Origin: Mycolicibacterium mageritense
GTDB taxonomy: Bacteria > Actinomycetota > Actinomycetes > Mycobacteriales > Mycobacteriaceae
Assembly (NCBI RefSeq): GCF_010727475.1
Contig: NZ_AP022567.1
Coordinates: 2,604,001-2,668,000, forward strand
Length of the DNA: 64,000 nucleotides
Direction: 5' to 3'
Shown here: positions 32,191-41,602 of the stretch, piece by piece
Numbering within the stretch: the stretch's first letter is position 1
How the letters are laid out: each line of letters starts with the position of its first letter
Made by a program: the position numbers and the translations under genes
Notes under the pieces: model-generated
What the model was told of the DNA's origin: nothing
What the model saw: only the letters and a program-made list of their open reading frames with translations
The model's database searches: none

Positions 32191-35121
32191 ATGGCGGTGG
32201 AGTTTCGGATCCTCGGCGAGGTCGAGGTACTGGTTGACGGCCGGGGCCTCGACGTCGGTCATGCGCGCCAACGGTGTGTGTTGGTGTCGCTGCTCGTCGA
32301 CGTCAATCGCCCGGTTTCGCCCGACCAGCTCACGGACCGGGTATGGGCCGATGAGCCGCCTCATAAGGCGCGCAATGCGTTGGCGGCCTACATCTCTCGG
32401 CTGCGACAGCTCATCGCCGGCAATGACGGGGTGCGGATAGTCCGCGGCCCGGGCGGTTACATGCTGCAAGCCGATGCACAGACGGTGGACCTCTACCTGT
32501 TTCGTGACAGGGTGTCCCGTGCTCGGATGGTATCGGTCTCGGCGGACGCCGCAGGATTGTTCGACGCTGCGCTCCAGTTGTGGCGCGGTGAGCCGTTCCC
32601 CTCGCTCGATACCCCTTGGGCGAACGAGGTGCGGGCCTCGCTTGAGGCCGAGCGGTTTTCGGCGGTGCTGGATCGCAATGACGCGGCGCTCGACGCAGGC
32701 CGCCACGGTGAGTTGCTCAACGACCTCGCAGCGACCGGGCAGTTGTATCCCCTCGACGAGCGGGTGGCTGGTCAGCTGATGCTGGCGCAGTACCGGTGTG
32801 GAAGGCAAGCGGCTGCCCTGGAGACGTACCGTGCGATGCGCGAACGGCTTGTCCAGGAGTTGGGTGTCGACCCGAGCCCCGCTTTGCAGGCGGTGCACCA
32901 GCAGATCCTCGCCGGCGATCCGCAGCGGCCTGCCGCGCGGGTTCCTGCGTTTCCGGTCACGCAACTCGCCGTCGCGAAACTCGCCGAGGCCCCGGCGGTC
33001 ATAACCGTGGCAGAGTCTGCGATTCCTCGGCGGCCAACCCGGCTCATCGGCCGCGAGGAGGCCGTTCAACGCGTACTTGACGCGTTCGGCGACGGTCCCG
33101 TTGTCACGCTGACGGGTGTAGGGGGTGTCGGCAAGACCCGGCTGGCGCTCGAGGTCGCGGCCAAATACAACGTCAGTGATGCCGACGGCGCGTGGGTCTG
33201 TGAGCTGGCGCCGCTCAGCGATGGTTCCGCAATCGGGCGGACTGTGGCGGCCGCGTTGAGGGTGCAGGCCAGTTTCGGGCAGACCTTCGACCAGGCGGTG
33301 GTCGAACATCTGCGCCCGCTGGAACTGCTCCTCGTCGTCGACAACTGCGAGCACGTGCTGGACGAGGCGGCGGCGCTCATCGACCGGATCGCCGCAGAGT
33401 GTCCGGGTGTGAAGGTGCTGGCTACCAGCAGAGAACCGCTCGGGCTGGATGGCGAGCGCATCGTTCCGGTGCCGCCTCTGGCGGAGCACCACGCCGCCGA
33501 ACTCTTCGCCGAACGGGCAAGGGCCAGCCGGCCGGATTTCGACCCGGGCCGTGAGCCCGTGGGCGCGGTCGCAGAGATCTGTCGCCGCCTCGACGGTGTG
33601 CCGTTGGCGATCGAGCTGGCTGCGGCACGGATGCGTGCGATGAGCAGTCTGGACGTTGCGCGCCGGCTGGATCGACTGCGCCTCCTCAGCGGCGGCAAGC
33701 GGGGCGCCCATCCGCGACAGCAGAGCGTGACGGCGACGATCGACTGGTCGTACCGATTGTTGTCCGAATCCGAACAGCGGTTGTTCGTGCGCCTTTCGGC
33801 CTTTGCAGGCGGGTTCGATCTGGAAGCGGTTCACCGGGTATGCGCCGATGACGGCACCACCGATGACGACACGTTCGACATCCTGCTGAGTTTGGTCGAC
33901 AAGTCGATGGTCGTGGTCCGGACCGGCCCCGCGGGCACCCGATACGACCTGCTGGAAACTCTGCGCGCATACGGACGGGAACGCTTGCAGGACAGCGGAC
34001 TTGTCGACGCTGTGGCGTCGCGGCATGCGCGCTACTTCATCGAGCTCATCGAGCGCGCCTCGGTTGGTCTGCGCGGACCTGATGAAGCGGCATGGGTGCA
34101 GCGCATCTTGCCCAAGGCCGGTACGACCTATGCCGCACCGGATTACGACAACCTCCGCACTGCGTTCGAGTGGGCCATGGCTCGCCAGGACGTCGACCTG
34201 GCGCTTCGGCTGGCGACGTCACTGCCGGAGCTACACCTGCGCATCGGCTACCACCCCATGGACTGGGTGGAGCGGGCAGTTCAGGCTGCCGTCTCCGATC
34301 ATCCGCTCTTTCCGGCGGCCGTAGGCACCGTGGCCCGCGGCTATCAGGTTCTCGGCGAATTCGCGCATGCCCGAGCGGTGTTGGGCCTGGCCGAAGCGCG
34401 CGAGCCCGCACCTGGCGTCTCGTTTCTCGCCCATCCGGCGGATGTGCTCGCCGACATCGTGATGAACGAAGGCGACGCGGTCACGAGCACGGCCTACTTC
34501 GAGGACCTGTTCCAGAAATCGGCAGAGGACACCGATCCAATGAGATTGGTATTGGCAGCAGAACGAATCACGCTCGGCCATCAGGCGATGGGGACATTGG
34601 GTTCTGCGTTGCAGTCCGCCGAGCAGGCGATGCGGATCGCAGAGGCCACGCGAAATCCGACGGTGCGGTCCTTGGCCGGATCCGCGCTGGGCCGCGCCCT
34701 GTCCGAGACCGAGCCGGAGCGGGCGCTGAAGATCTTGGCTGAAGCCGGAGAATTGGCCACCTCGGTCGAGAACAACTGGCTGATCGCAATGGCCATAATG
34801 GAATCGGCCACGATCAATACGGTGCGCGGCGACTTGGCCACGGCGGCGCGATATTTCGTGAGCGCGCTGGATCTGTTCGTGGTTGGTGGGCCCGGCCGGG
34901 TGATACCCCTGCAGTGGGACAACCTGAGACGTGTGACGAGGTTCCTTTTCCGTGCAGGTGCCGCCGAGGCGGCGGCGCTGCACCACGCGATCGTTGCGTC
35001 TGGCCGAGTGCCGCCGCTGAGCGCCGCCGAGGTCGCCGACCTCGACGGCGCAGACAGCGTGATGCTGACCGATGAGGACATCATCGAATACACACGAACG
35101 GCCTTGACCCGATACTGCTGA
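32191..35121 (+). CDS. SARP/BTAD-type regulator with NB-ARC ATPase domain
   Basis: About 976 residues. The N-terminus is an OmpR-like winged helix (VEFRILGEVEVLVDGRGLDV, then LTDRVWADEPPHKARNALAA), followed by the BTAD helical domain (VSADAAGLFDAALQLWRGEP; LDERVAGQLMLAQYRCGRQA). A STAND/NB-ARC ATPase has Walker A LTGVGGVGKTRLALEVA near 308 and Walker B LLLVVDNCEHVLDEAA, then winged-helix and TPR-like regions. The AfsR family has this order; it activates secondary metabolism or stress genes. ATG 32191 fits the family start (AVEFRILGEV), whereas the frame is open to 32140. The targets are unknown. The neighbouring secreted pair and DUF4242 gene are candidates. Confidence 0.8.
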   Translation: MAVEFRILGEVEVLVDGRGLDVGHARQRCVLVSLLVDVNRPVSPDQLTDRVWADEPPHKARNALAAYISRLRQLIAGNDGVRIVRGPGGYMLQADAQTVDLYLFRDRVSRARMVSVSADAAGLFDAALQLWRGEPFPSLDTPWANEVRASLEAERFSAVLDRNDAALDAGRHGELLNDLAATGQLYPLDERVAGQLMLAQYRCGRQAAALETYRAMRERLVQELGVDPSPALQAVHQQILAGDPQRPAARVPAFPVTQLAVAKLAEAPAVITVAESAIPRRPTRLIGREEAVQRVLDAFGDGPVVTLTGVGGVGKTRLALEVAAKYNVSDADGAWVCELAPLSDGSAIGRTVAAALRVQASFGQTFDQAVVEHLRPLELLLVVDNCEHVLDEAAALIDRIAAECPGVKVLATSREPLGLDGERIVPVPPLAEHHAAELFAERARASRPDFDPGREPVGAVAEICRRLDGVPLAIELAAARMRAMSSLDVARRLDRLRLLSGGKRGAHPRQQSVTATIDWSYRLLSESEQRLFVRLSAFAGGFDLEAVHRVCADDGTTDDDTFDILLSLVDKSMVVVRTGPAGTRYDLLETLRAYGRERLQDSGLVDAVASRHARYFIELIERASVGLRGPDEAAWVQRILPKAGTTYAAPDYDNLRTAFEWAMARQDVDLALRLATSLPELHLRIGYHPMDWVERAVQAAVSDHPLFPAAVGTVARGYQVLGEFAHARAVLGLAEAREPAPGVSFLAHPADVLADIVMNEGDAVTSTAYFEDLFQKSAEDTDPMRLVLAAERITLGHQAMGTLGSALQSAEQAMRIAEATRNPTVRSLAGSALGRALSETEPERALKILAEAGELATSVENNWLIAMAIMESATINTVRGDLATAARYFVSALDLFVVGGPGRVIPLQWDNLRRVTRFLFRAGAAEAAALHHAIVASGRVPPLSAAEVADLDGADSVMLTDEDIIEYTRTALTRYC

Positions 35122-35697
35122 CTACGAGCAGCATCCGTCGCAGATGCCGGGCGCCGTGAAATCCTTGACGATCTGCTGGCTGATCTGGGTTCTGGCCCCG
35201 CCGTCCGCGTCGACGAAAGTCGCGGCGGCGTAGATCTCATCGAGGTCTTCACCCGTAACCCGGTCGGGGTCGTACCACTTGGTGCCGTCGGCGTTGAGAT
35301 CGTATCCTGGGACTGACAGCTCGCGTTGGTACTCCAACCCGCCGGGGCCCGACCTGAGAAAGCCGCCACCGTCCGAATGCCGGTGCGGCACTTGCAGGTA
35401 GGCGATGCTGATATCGCCTTCGTGGCCGTTGCCGTCGTCGTCCTGCAGGTAGTACTTCATGTGGCCGGGCCTGGCCGGATTGTCGTCGATGTGGATGAGA
35501 TATCCCTCGGCGTCGGCCTGCGTCATCGGGAACACACCCCTGATCGTCACGCGGTAGTAGCCCGGCCGCCCGAAATCGGGGCACATGAAAAGAGTTGCGC
35601 CGCTTGGTTTGGGGGCCGCGCCGGCCGGTAGCACACCTGAGACAACCGTCGCGAGAACGACCACACCGAGGGTCGCCAGCGTCTTGCATGCGTTCAT
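35122..35697 (-). CDS. Secreted protein with C-terminal GICDGCC motif (paralogue A)
   Basis: The 191-residue protein has a clear signal peptide (LATLGVVVLATVVSGVLPAG, cleavage near AGAAP). The mature part has TLFMCPDFGRPGYYRVTIRG, FPMTQADAEGYLIHIDDN, PGGLEYQRELSVPGYDLN and ends ICDGCCS. ATG 35697 has AGGAGC upstream. It is about half identical by eye to the next gene upstream, so a duplication. The C-terminal double Cys after CDG, with another Cys near the N-terminus of the mature part, suggests a disulfide or metal site. I do not recognise the family. Its 3' end abuts the end of the convergent regulator gene. Confidence 0.7.
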   Translation of the reverse strand: MNACKTLATLGVVVLATVVSGVLPAGAAPKPSGATLFMCPDFGRPGYYRVTIRGVFPMTQADAEGYLIHIDDNPARPGHMKYYLQDDDGNGHEGDISIAYLQVPHRHSDGGGFLRSGPGGLEYQRELSVPGYDLNADGTKWYDPDRVTGEDLDEIYAAATFVDADGGARTQISQQIVKDFTAPGICDGCCS

Positions 35698-35729
35698 TGC
35701 GGAGCTCCTGTCCTGGTGGGTTCGAACGG

Positions 35730-36311
35730 TCATTGGCAGCAGCCGTCGCAGATACCCGAGACCTCGAAGTTGCGTGTGATCACCTGAGTGACGGCGGACC
35801 GTTCGCCGCCGTCGCCGTCACGGAACGTCGCGACGGCATAGACCTCGTCGACGTCGTCGTCGGAGCCGGGCTGCTTGTAGTCCTCGTTGAAGTTCGGTCG
35901 GGGTACGACCATTTCGCGGCGGTACTCGAGGCCGGCGGGTCCGGCCTGCAGATACCCCTCACTGGTGGTCTGCGTCGTCGGGTAGAAGCCGTAGCCGATG
36001 TCGTAATCGGAATTGTTGCCGGGGTTGTCGGCCTTGAGTTGCACCCGCAACCCACCGGGGCCCGGGCCGCCTGGATGATTTCCGTCGTTCATATGGATGA
36101 GGTAGCCGGCCGCATCGGGCTGCTGCATCGGATAGGCGCCCTTGACCGTGATTCGGTAGCTGCTGGGATTCCCGACATCCTGGCAGATGTAGAGCATCGC
36201 GCCGTCGGTCTGCGATGGGGCTGCCGTTGCGGCACTTGCGGTGAGACCGACGACCGTCGCGAACGCGGCCGCGCTGCCCACCACCGATGCCAGCTGTTTG
36301 ATTCCGTTCAT
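35730..36311 (-). CDS. Secreted protein with C-terminal GICDGCC motif (paralogue B)
   Basis: The 193-residue protein has a signal peptide (LASVVGSAAAFATVVGLTAS, cleavage after TAA). The mature part repeats the paralogue A pattern: MLYICQDVGNPSSYRITVKG, YPMQQPDAAGYLIHMND, PAGLEYRREMVVPRPNFNED, DEVYAVATFRDGDGG and the end GICDGCCQ. The next gene starts 32 bp after its stop, so the two are one transcript. The conserved C-terminal CDGCC is unusual in an extracellular protein. Function is unknown; a small-ligand or metal-binding role is only a guess. Confidence 0.7.
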   Translation of the reverse strand: MNGIKQLASVVGSAAAFATVVGLTASAATAAPSQTDGAMLYICQDVGNPSSYRITVKGAYPMQQPDAAGYLIHMNDGNHPGGPGPGGLRVQLKADNPGNNSDYDIGYGFYPTTQTTSEGYLQAGPAGLEYRREMVVPRPNFNEDYKQPGSDDDVDEVYAVATFRDGDGGERSAVTQVITRNFEVSGICDGCCQ

Positions 36312-36529
36312 TGCTGATCTCCTGAAACTGAGGGCCTGCGCCCCGTAGTTGATGACGGCATGACCGTGCCCGGTCGGCGTTGCCGGGTACTGAAGCAGTC
36401 ATGAAAGCCGCACGTCCAGGCGGAGTGGAATCGCGGCAACCTCGTCATTTCATCGTCGTGCAACTTTTCGCGAAGGACTGGGGGTCACTGTCAGGGGCAT
36501 CCGAAAGCCCCATATCGAGAGGAAGCCCC

Positions 36530-37363
36530 ATGAGCGCCAAACCGCCGGCGAATGCAGTTGCCGGCCCAAAGATCGGCAGCTGCCCGGTTCTTCATGACAC
36601 CGCAGGAAGCGGTCACACCGATCGAGAGACACTGAAGGTCGCCGCGCTGCTGTACGGCGCGGCCAGCTACGCAGTGTTTCTCGGGGTATTCCTGTACGCA
36701 ATCGGGTTCGTCGCAGACGTCGTTGTGCCCCGCAGCGTCGACCGCGCGAACCACGCGCCGGTGTGGCAAGCGATGATCATCGATCTCGGCTTGTTGACCG
36801 TGTTCGCGGTGCAGCACAGTGTGATGGCCCGGCCCTCCTTTAAGCGTTGGTGGACCCGTTTCGTTCCGGCCACCATCGAACGCAGCACCTACGTGCTCTT
36901 CGCGTCGTCGGCACTGGCACTGGTGTTCTGGCAGTGGCGTTCGATCGGCACAACGGTTTGGCAGGTGGATCCCACGCCCGCCCGGGTGGCGGTATACGCA
37001 TTGGCGGCCATCGGTTGGTTCACCGTGCTCGCATCGACATTCATGATCGACCATTTCGAGCTGTTCGGCGTTCGTCAAGTGGTGCTCGCATGGCAGTCAA
37101 AAGGCAATGCGGAGAAAGGGTTCCGTACGGTCCTGCTCTACCGGCTGGTGCGTCACCCGCTGATGCTGGGGTTCCTGATCGCGTTCTGGGCAACGCCAAC
37201 CATGACGGCTGGGCATCTTTTGTTCGCCGTCGGCACCACCGCATACATTCTGGTCGCGCTGCAATTCGAGGAGAGAGATCTGATCGGCGCACTGGGCGAG
37301 CCCTATCGCGAGTATCGCGAGCGTGTGCCCATGCTTCTTCCGCAGCCGTGGCGATCACGATAG
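36530..37363 (+). CDS. Isoprenylcysteine-methyltransferase-like membrane protein (MddA/NnrU type)
   Basis: The 277-residue protein has about five to six helices (LLYGAASYAVFLGVFLYAIG, MIIDLGLLTVFAVQHSVMA, TYVLFASSALALVFWQW, ALAAIGWFTVLASTFMIDHF). The C-terminal methyltransferase motifs are LLYRLVRHPLMLGFLIAFWA and the end EERDLIGALGEPYREYRERV. That RHP...E-YREY pattern marks the ICMT/MddA class, where MddA methylates methanethiol to dimethyl sulfide. ATG 36530 has GAGGAAG upstream; the longer frame to 36380 lacks support. The next gene, a SAM methyltransferase, starts 17 bp later. The substrate is not certain. Confidence 0.75.
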   Translation: MSAKPPANAVAGPKIGSCPVLHDTAGSGHTDRETLKVAALLYGAASYAVFLGVFLYAIGFVADVVVPRSVDRANHAPVWQAMIIDLGLLTVFAVQHSVMARPSFKRWWTRFVPATIERSTYVLFASSALALVFWQWRSIGTTVWQVDPTPARVAVYALAAIGWFTVLASTFMIDHFELFGVRQVVLAWQSKGNAEKGFRTVLLYRLVRHPLMLGFLIAFWATPTMTAGHLLFAVGTTAYILVALQFEERDLIGALGEPYREYRERVPMLLPQPWRSR

Positions 37364-37380
37364 CCACCGAGGAGTCGGCG

Positions 37381-38229
37381 ATGCGTGAAACAGAACCATT
37401 CCGGGCGTTTGTCGACGGTGACGACCGCCAGCTCAAGGCCGCGCACCGGGCGCTGTGGGCGTCGGGTGACTATCCGGCGGTCGCCGCTGACCTCATCTCC
37501 GAGCTGGGGCCGGAGCTCGTTCGAGCTTGCGGTGTCCGTCCGGGCCTTCGCGTTCTCGACGTGGCTGCGGGCTCGGGCAACGCGGCAATTCCGGCTGCCG
37601 CAGCCGGAGGCATCGTCACCGCGAGCGATCTGACGCCGGAGCTGTTCGAGGCCGGTCAGGCGATCGCGGCAAGGCACAACGTCGAGCTGGAGTGGGTCGA
37701 GGCGGATGCCGAGGCAATGCCGTTCGCGAACAACAGCTTTGACGTCGTCATGTCATGTGTGGGTGCGATGTTCGCACCGCACCACGAGGCGGTGACCGAC
37801 GAGCTGTTCCGGGTATGCATCCCTGGCGGAACGATCGGAATGATCAACTGGACTCCGGACGGGTTCATCGGCACCATGATCGCGACGTTCAGGCCTTATG
37901 CGCCGCCGCATGCACCGACCGCGCCCACGATGTGGGGCAACGAACATCACGTGCGAAAGTTGTTCGGAGACAAGGTCACCAACTTGCAGATGCGCCGGCA
38001 GTTGCTCCTGATGGACCATCGCGTGACCCCGCCGGCCTTCCGTGAGTATTGGAAGCTCAACTACGGACCGATCATCGCGGCATATCAGTTCAACCGCGAC
38101 AAACCGGAACGCGTAGCCGAATTGGACGCGCAGTTCCTGGACTACCTCGAACGCTGGAATCAAAGCCGCGTGCCGGGGCGGACCTCCTACTCGGCGGAAT
38201 ACCTATTGATCACCGCAGTCAAGCGGTAA
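37381..38229 (+). CDS. SAM-dependent methyltransferase (class I)
   Basis: The 282-residue protein has the Rossmann SAM motifs: motif I LRVLDVAAGSGNAAIPAA near 58-75, acidic residue in GIVTASDLTPELFEAGQAI, motif II region VEWVEADAEAMPFANNSFDV and CIPGGTIGMINWTP. The C-terminal part (FREYWKLNYGPIIAAYQFNR) is typical of a mycobacterial ubiE-like subgroup. The acceptor is unknown. ATG 37381 lies 17 bp after the membrane methyltransferase gene, with GAGGAGT before it, so they share a transcript. The large open frame starting at 36847 is out of phase with the upstream gene and is not the true start. Confidence 0.8.
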   Translation: MRETEPFRAFVDGDDRQLKAAHRALWASGDYPAVAADLISELGPELVRACGVRPGLRVLDVAAGSGNAAIPAAAAGGIVTASDLTPELFEAGQAIAARHNVELEWVEADAEAMPFANNSFDVVMSCVGAMFAPHHEAVTDELFRVCIPGGTIGMINWTPDGFIGTMIATFRPYAPPHAPTAPTMWGNEHHVRKLFGDKVTNLQMRRQLLLMDHRVTPPAFREYWKLNYGPIIAAYQFNRDKPERVAELDAQFLDYLERWNQSRVPGRTSYSAEYLLITAVKR

Positions 38230-38247
38230 GGCAGAAGGAATACGATC

Positions 38248-38526
38248 ATGTCCGGCTCGAACGAAGACAACGGATCCGAGAATCGAAACAGTGGCGGCCG
38301 CTGGCTGGGGTTGACGCCCTACCAGCAGATTTTGCTGCTCCCGCCAATCCTTTACCTTGGCGGGACGCTGGCCATTCCGGGCGTCCGTCCAGAGCTCTCC
38401 GTCGCGGGAGGAGCACTGGTGTTGGTACTGGTGCTTGTTGGTTTGTTCTGGCCGGGTGCCGCCGGGAGGCGTAGCAAGCGCGGCGGGCACGATGGCGACG
38501 AATCGCAGGATCCGGATTCACGTTGA
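38248..38526 (+). CDS. Small two-helix membrane protein
   Basis: The 92-residue protein has a polar N-terminus (SGSNEDNGSENRNSGGR), then hydrophobic segments QQILLLPPILYLGGTLAIPG and GGALVLVLVLVGLFWPGAAG, and a basic/acidic tail. It begins 18 bp after the methyltransferase stop with AGAAGGA upstream, so it belongs to the same operon. It matches no family I know. Possible roles are membrane anchoring or a partner of the methyltransferases. Confidence 0.6.
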   Translation: MSGSNEDNGSENRNSGGRWLGLTPYQQILLLPPILYLGGTLAIPGVRPELSVAGGALVLVLVLVGLFWPGAAGRRSKRGGHDGDESQDPDSR

Positions 38527-38665
38527 GCGATCCGCGCAGAGCTTGCGACCTCGAAACAGCACCAGGATTACCGGACGTTTTCGCAACCGCCGCCGCACCG
38601 CGCGACGTAGGCTGGGTTCCCGACACCTACGCAGGCGCCGGGCCACGACGAAAGGTGTTCGCACA

Positions 38666-39415
38666 GTGAAGGTCACAGTGATGGGGGCCAGCGGCCTCAT
38701 CGGGACTCTGCTCGTCGATCTGCTGACCCGGGAGGGTGAGGACGTGGTCGCCGCGTCCCGGCGCACCGGTGCTGATGTGCGCAGTGGCTTGGGGCTCGCC
38801 AAGGCCATGGCGGGTGCCGACACCCTCGTCGACGTCACCAATTCGCCGTCTTTCGACGACGAGGAGGTGATGGACTTCTTCGTGGGGTCGACCACGCATC
38901 TGGTGGCCGCGGCGCGGCAGGCCGGAGTGGGCCACTATGTCGCACTGTCGATCGTCGGCGCCGATGAACTCCCGGACAGCGGCTACATGCGGGCCAAGGT
39001 CGCCCAGGAGCAGATCGTCGCGTCGTCGGGGCTGCCGTACACCATCGTGCGGGCCACGCAGTTCCGGGAGTTCGCGTCGGCCATCGTCGAGTCGATGGTT
39101 GTCGAGACCGATGCGGATGTGAACGACGAGCATGACGTCCGGGTGCCGGATGCGCTGATTCAGCCGATTGCGGCCGACGAGGTCGCGGCCTTCCTGGCCG
39201 AGGTCGCGATATCGCCACCGCGCAATCACGTGATCGACATCGGTGGGCCCGAGAAGATCCCGTTCTCCCGGCTGGCCCGGGAGGTGCTGGCGATCCGCCA
39301 CGACGATCAACGAGTGGTGGTCGATCAGGAGGCGACCTACTTCGGTACGAAGCTGAAGAAGGACAGCCTGGTGACCGGGGCCGGGGCGATGATCGCGTCG
39401 ATCCCGTTCTGCTGA
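38666..39415 (+). CDS. NmrA-like/atypical SDR NAD(P)-binding protein (paralogue of 62062-62826)
   Basis: The 249-residue protein begins at GTG 38666 with VTVMGASGLIGTLLVDLLTR, the N-terminal dinucleotide-binding loop. It continues with TLVDVTNSPSFDDEEVMDFF, GVGHYVALSIVGADELPDSG, YMRAKVAQEQIVASSGLPYT and a C-terminal YFGTKL segment. It lacks the YxxxK of classical SDRs in its usual form and belongs to the NmrA/YwnB-like extended group, which often acts as a quinone or imine reductase or redox sensor. A close paralogue lies at 62062-62826. No partner gene indicates a substrate. Confidence 0.75.
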   Translation: MKVTVMGASGLIGTLLVDLLTREGEDVVAASRRTGADVRSGLGLAKAMAGADTLVDVTNSPSFDDEEVMDFFVGSTTHLVAAARQAGVGHYVALSIVGADELPDSGYMRAKVAQEQIVASSGLPYTIVRATQFREFASAIVESMVVETDADVNDEHDVRVPDALIQPIAADEVAAFLAEVAISPPRNHVIDIGGPEKIPFSRLAREVLAIRHDDQRVVVDQEATYFGTKLKKDSLVTGAGAMIASIPFC

Positions 39416-39418
39416 GCC

Positions 39419-40327
39419 TTAGATGTGCCCGCCGGGGAACATCGTCTTGACGGCCTGAGTGATGGTGTTGCGGGCGGCGGCTTCGCTCACGGGTTGCAGT
39501 GAGCTGATCGCCATGACGTACCGACGGTCCGGTCCGATCGCTCCGGTGGACACGTGCAGCTGGTTGGCCCCGTTCCAGCAGCAGAACCAGCCCTGCTTGA
39601 CCGCGACCGGCTCGGCGTACAGGCCGTCCGGGATACCGAAGCGCTGCGGATATCCGTCGTTGCCCGTCGGGGTGAACTGCGCCAGGTTGGTCATGATCAC
39701 GTTTGCTTGTTCGGGGGGCAGCCCGCCGCTGCCGTCCAACAGCTTGTCGTAGTACCGGACAAGGTCGCTCGCGGTGCTCTGCGTGACGTCCCAGTGCCCG
39801 TTGTAGGGCGCCGTGGTGCCGGTCAACCCGTACCGCGCCACGATGCGCGAGATGATGGCGTTTCCGCCACTGCGATCCCAGAAGGTCTGCGCCGCGCCGT
39901 CGTCGGAGGAACGCAACATCACGTCGAGCGACTTGCGGTCGGCAGCAGTCAGTTTCGTCTCGCCCTTCGATTCCTGCAGCAGCAGGTCGTCGGCGATGAA
40001 CAGCTTCACCACGGAAGCGATCGGGAACGGTTGGTTGGCGCCGTTGGAAATGATCTGGCCGGTGTTGCGGTCCAGCACGACGACCTCGATGTCGGCCCCG
40101 GACTTGGCCGCCTCGGAGGTGGCTTGCAGGACGCGGCCGTCGAGACCGTCGAGCGTGGGCGGAGGAGCTTCGGCCAGTACCGGGGCCTGGGGGGCAACAG
40201 TGGCCTGGGGAACGGGCTCAGCGTCTGGCGGCATGCCCCAGACCTGCGCCTCGCAGCCCGTGACGAGCATCGCCACGCCGAGGACTGCCATGCTCGTCAT
40301 CGCCCACTTCGACAGCTGCCGCCGCAC
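39419..40327 (-). CDS. Lipoprotein with class A beta-lactamase-like fold (LppW-type)
   Basis: The 302-residue protein has a lipoprotein signal (AMTSMAVLGVAMLVTGC, lipobox VTGC near residue 25) and a Pro/Ala linker. The serine-hydrolase fold that follows has an SxxK-like motif FPIASVVKLFIADDLLLQ, with Ser and Lys near 103-106, and an SDD-type second motif LRSSDDGAAQTFWDR. A KTG box is not evident, though KQGWFCCWNG occupies that region. Mycobacterial LppW-like proteins look like this and are mostly without proven lactamase activity. It is anchored outside the membrane. It is convergent with the NmrA-like gene, 3 bp apart. Confidence 0.75.
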   Translation of the reverse strand: MRRQLSKWAMTSMAVLGVAMLVTGCEAQVWGMPPDAEPVPQATVAPQAPVLAEAPPPTLDGLDGRVLQATSEAAKSGADIEVVVLDRNTGQIISNGANQPFPIASVVKLFIADDLLLQESKGETKLTAADRKSLDVMLRSSDDGAAQTFWDRSGGNAIISRIVARYGLTGTTAPYNGHWDVTQSTASDLVRYYDKLLDGSGGLPPEQANVIMTNLAQFTPTGNDGYPQRFGIPDGLYAEPVAVKQGWFCCWNGANQLHVSTGAIGPDRRYVMAISSLQPVSEAAARNTITQAVKTMFPGGHI

Positions 40328-40534
40328 AGATCCTCCGAAGATTCTCAGCCGGGTGACGTCGGGAACGGATTCCGCGCACTCCGGTCGTCTGAGCCTAACT
40401 GGACACTCCGACCGTCACAGAGGTGAACCGGGCTCGAGCCGGATGGAACGACGGGTGGACATCGCCCAGGCCAGTTCGTAGCCTGTCCAAGACATCGACA
40501 GCCGGGCCAGGATCGGTCCTTGCAGCGAAGGATC

Positions 40535-41602
40535 GTGACAGTCCGCATGACCCGGGTGCGCCATTCCCTTCGGCGAACGGTGTGCGGCGCGGCGGCCGCG
40601 GTCCTGGTGCTGGCCGTATCGGTGTTCGACGTGAACGCAGACCCGGCGGCTGACGCGCTGGCCAAGCTCAACGAGTTGTCTCGGCAGGCGGTGCAGAGCC
40701 GCGAGGCCGTCACAGCCGCCCAACGCGATGTCGACGCCAAACTGGCTGAGCAGACGGCGGCCGCGGACCGACACCGCGCCGACTTGGAGGCCCTCGCGGT
40801 CGCGAACACTCAGCTTCAACCCCATCAGGCCGCCGCCAACCGCGTGGCGGCAATGACCTACATGAGTGGCGGCGCGGGGCAGTGGACGGCGGTGCTGACC
40901 GCGGCTTCCCCGCAGCAGCTGATCGATCAACTGTCGCTGCGGCGGACGGTCGCCGCCGTGACGGCCGACCAGTTGAAGGCCTTCCAATCAGCACGCGAGC
41001 GCGCGGCGACCGCCGCGCAGGCCTCGGAGAAATCGGCCACCGACGCTCGTGTCGCGGCCGAGAAGGCGGCCCAGGTGCGGGCAGACCTGCAGGCCAAGTG
41101 GAAAGAACTGCTGCGCCAGATCGCCGCGGCGGAGGCTCAATACGCAGCGCTGACGCCGCAGCAGCAAGCGGTGATCGACAATGCGCCGCCGCAAAGTGTC
41201 CCGTCGGATCCGGCGATTGCCGCGATGCCCCCCGGTGACCTGGCTCCGGACGCATTGCCGGTCGGCGTCGCAAACGAGGCCGGGTTACAACCCAACACCG
41301 TCCTGGCTGCCCGGGCTGTCAGCGCGCAGTTTCCCCAGATCTCCGACATCGACGGCGTTCGGCCCGACTCGAAGCCGTGGCATCCCAGCGGTCTGGCGAT
41401 CGACATCATGATTCCCAACCCAGAGAGCCCCGAAGGCATCGCGCTCGGAGACCAGATTCTCGCGTTCGCCATGAGTAACGCCGCGCGATTCGGGCTGCAG
41501 GATGTGATCTGGCGCGGCACGTATTACACACCGGCCGGTCCGCAAGCGTCGGGTTACGGCCACTACGACCACGTGCACATCACGACGACGCCGCGGCGCT
41601 GA
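40535..41602 (+). CDS. Secreted coiled-coil protein with M15-like C-terminal domain
   Basis: About 355 residues. A signal peptide (TVCGAAAAVLVLAVSVFDVN, cleaved near NADPA) is followed by a long coiled coil (about 35-190) rich in Ala, Gln and Glu. The C-terminal domain has WHPSGLAIDIMIPNPES and YDHVHITTTP, giving His, Asp and His-x-His in the arrangement of M15/VanY-like metallopeptidases (ARB-07466-type domain). Coiled coil plus hydrolase resembles the RipA/RipC-style cell-wall enzymes. GTG 40535 has GAAGGA 2-3 nt closer than usual; ATG 40547 is the alternative. It probably acts on peptidoglycan; this is inferred from the motifs. Confidence 0.7.
   Translation: MTVRMTRVRHSLRRTVCGAAAAVLVLAVSVFDVNADPAADALAKLNELSRQAVQSREAVTAAQRDVDAKLAEQTAAADRHRADLEALAVANTQLQPHQAAANRVAAMTYMSGGAGQWTAVLTAASPQQLIDQLSLRRTVAAVTADQLKAFQSARERAATAAQASEKSATDARVAAEKAAQVRADLQAKWKELLRQIAAAEAQYAALTPQQQAVIDNAPPQSVPSDPAIAAMPPGDLAPDALPVGVANEAGLQPNTVLAARAVSAQFPQISDIDGVRPDSKPWHPSGLAIDIMIPNPESPEGIALGDQILAFAMSNAARFGLQDVIWRGTYYTPAGPQASGYGHYDHVHITTTPRR

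Noticed and set aside
32137..34026. 629-residue minus-strand open frame opposite the BTAD regulator
   Set aside because: Antisense shadow; the plus strand carries complete winged-helix, BTAD and ATPase motifs.
36847..38229. 460-residue frame as an extended methyltransferase
   Set aside because: The N-terminal part is a shadow of the membrane methyltransferase gene; ATG 37381 has a ribosome site and a family-like start.
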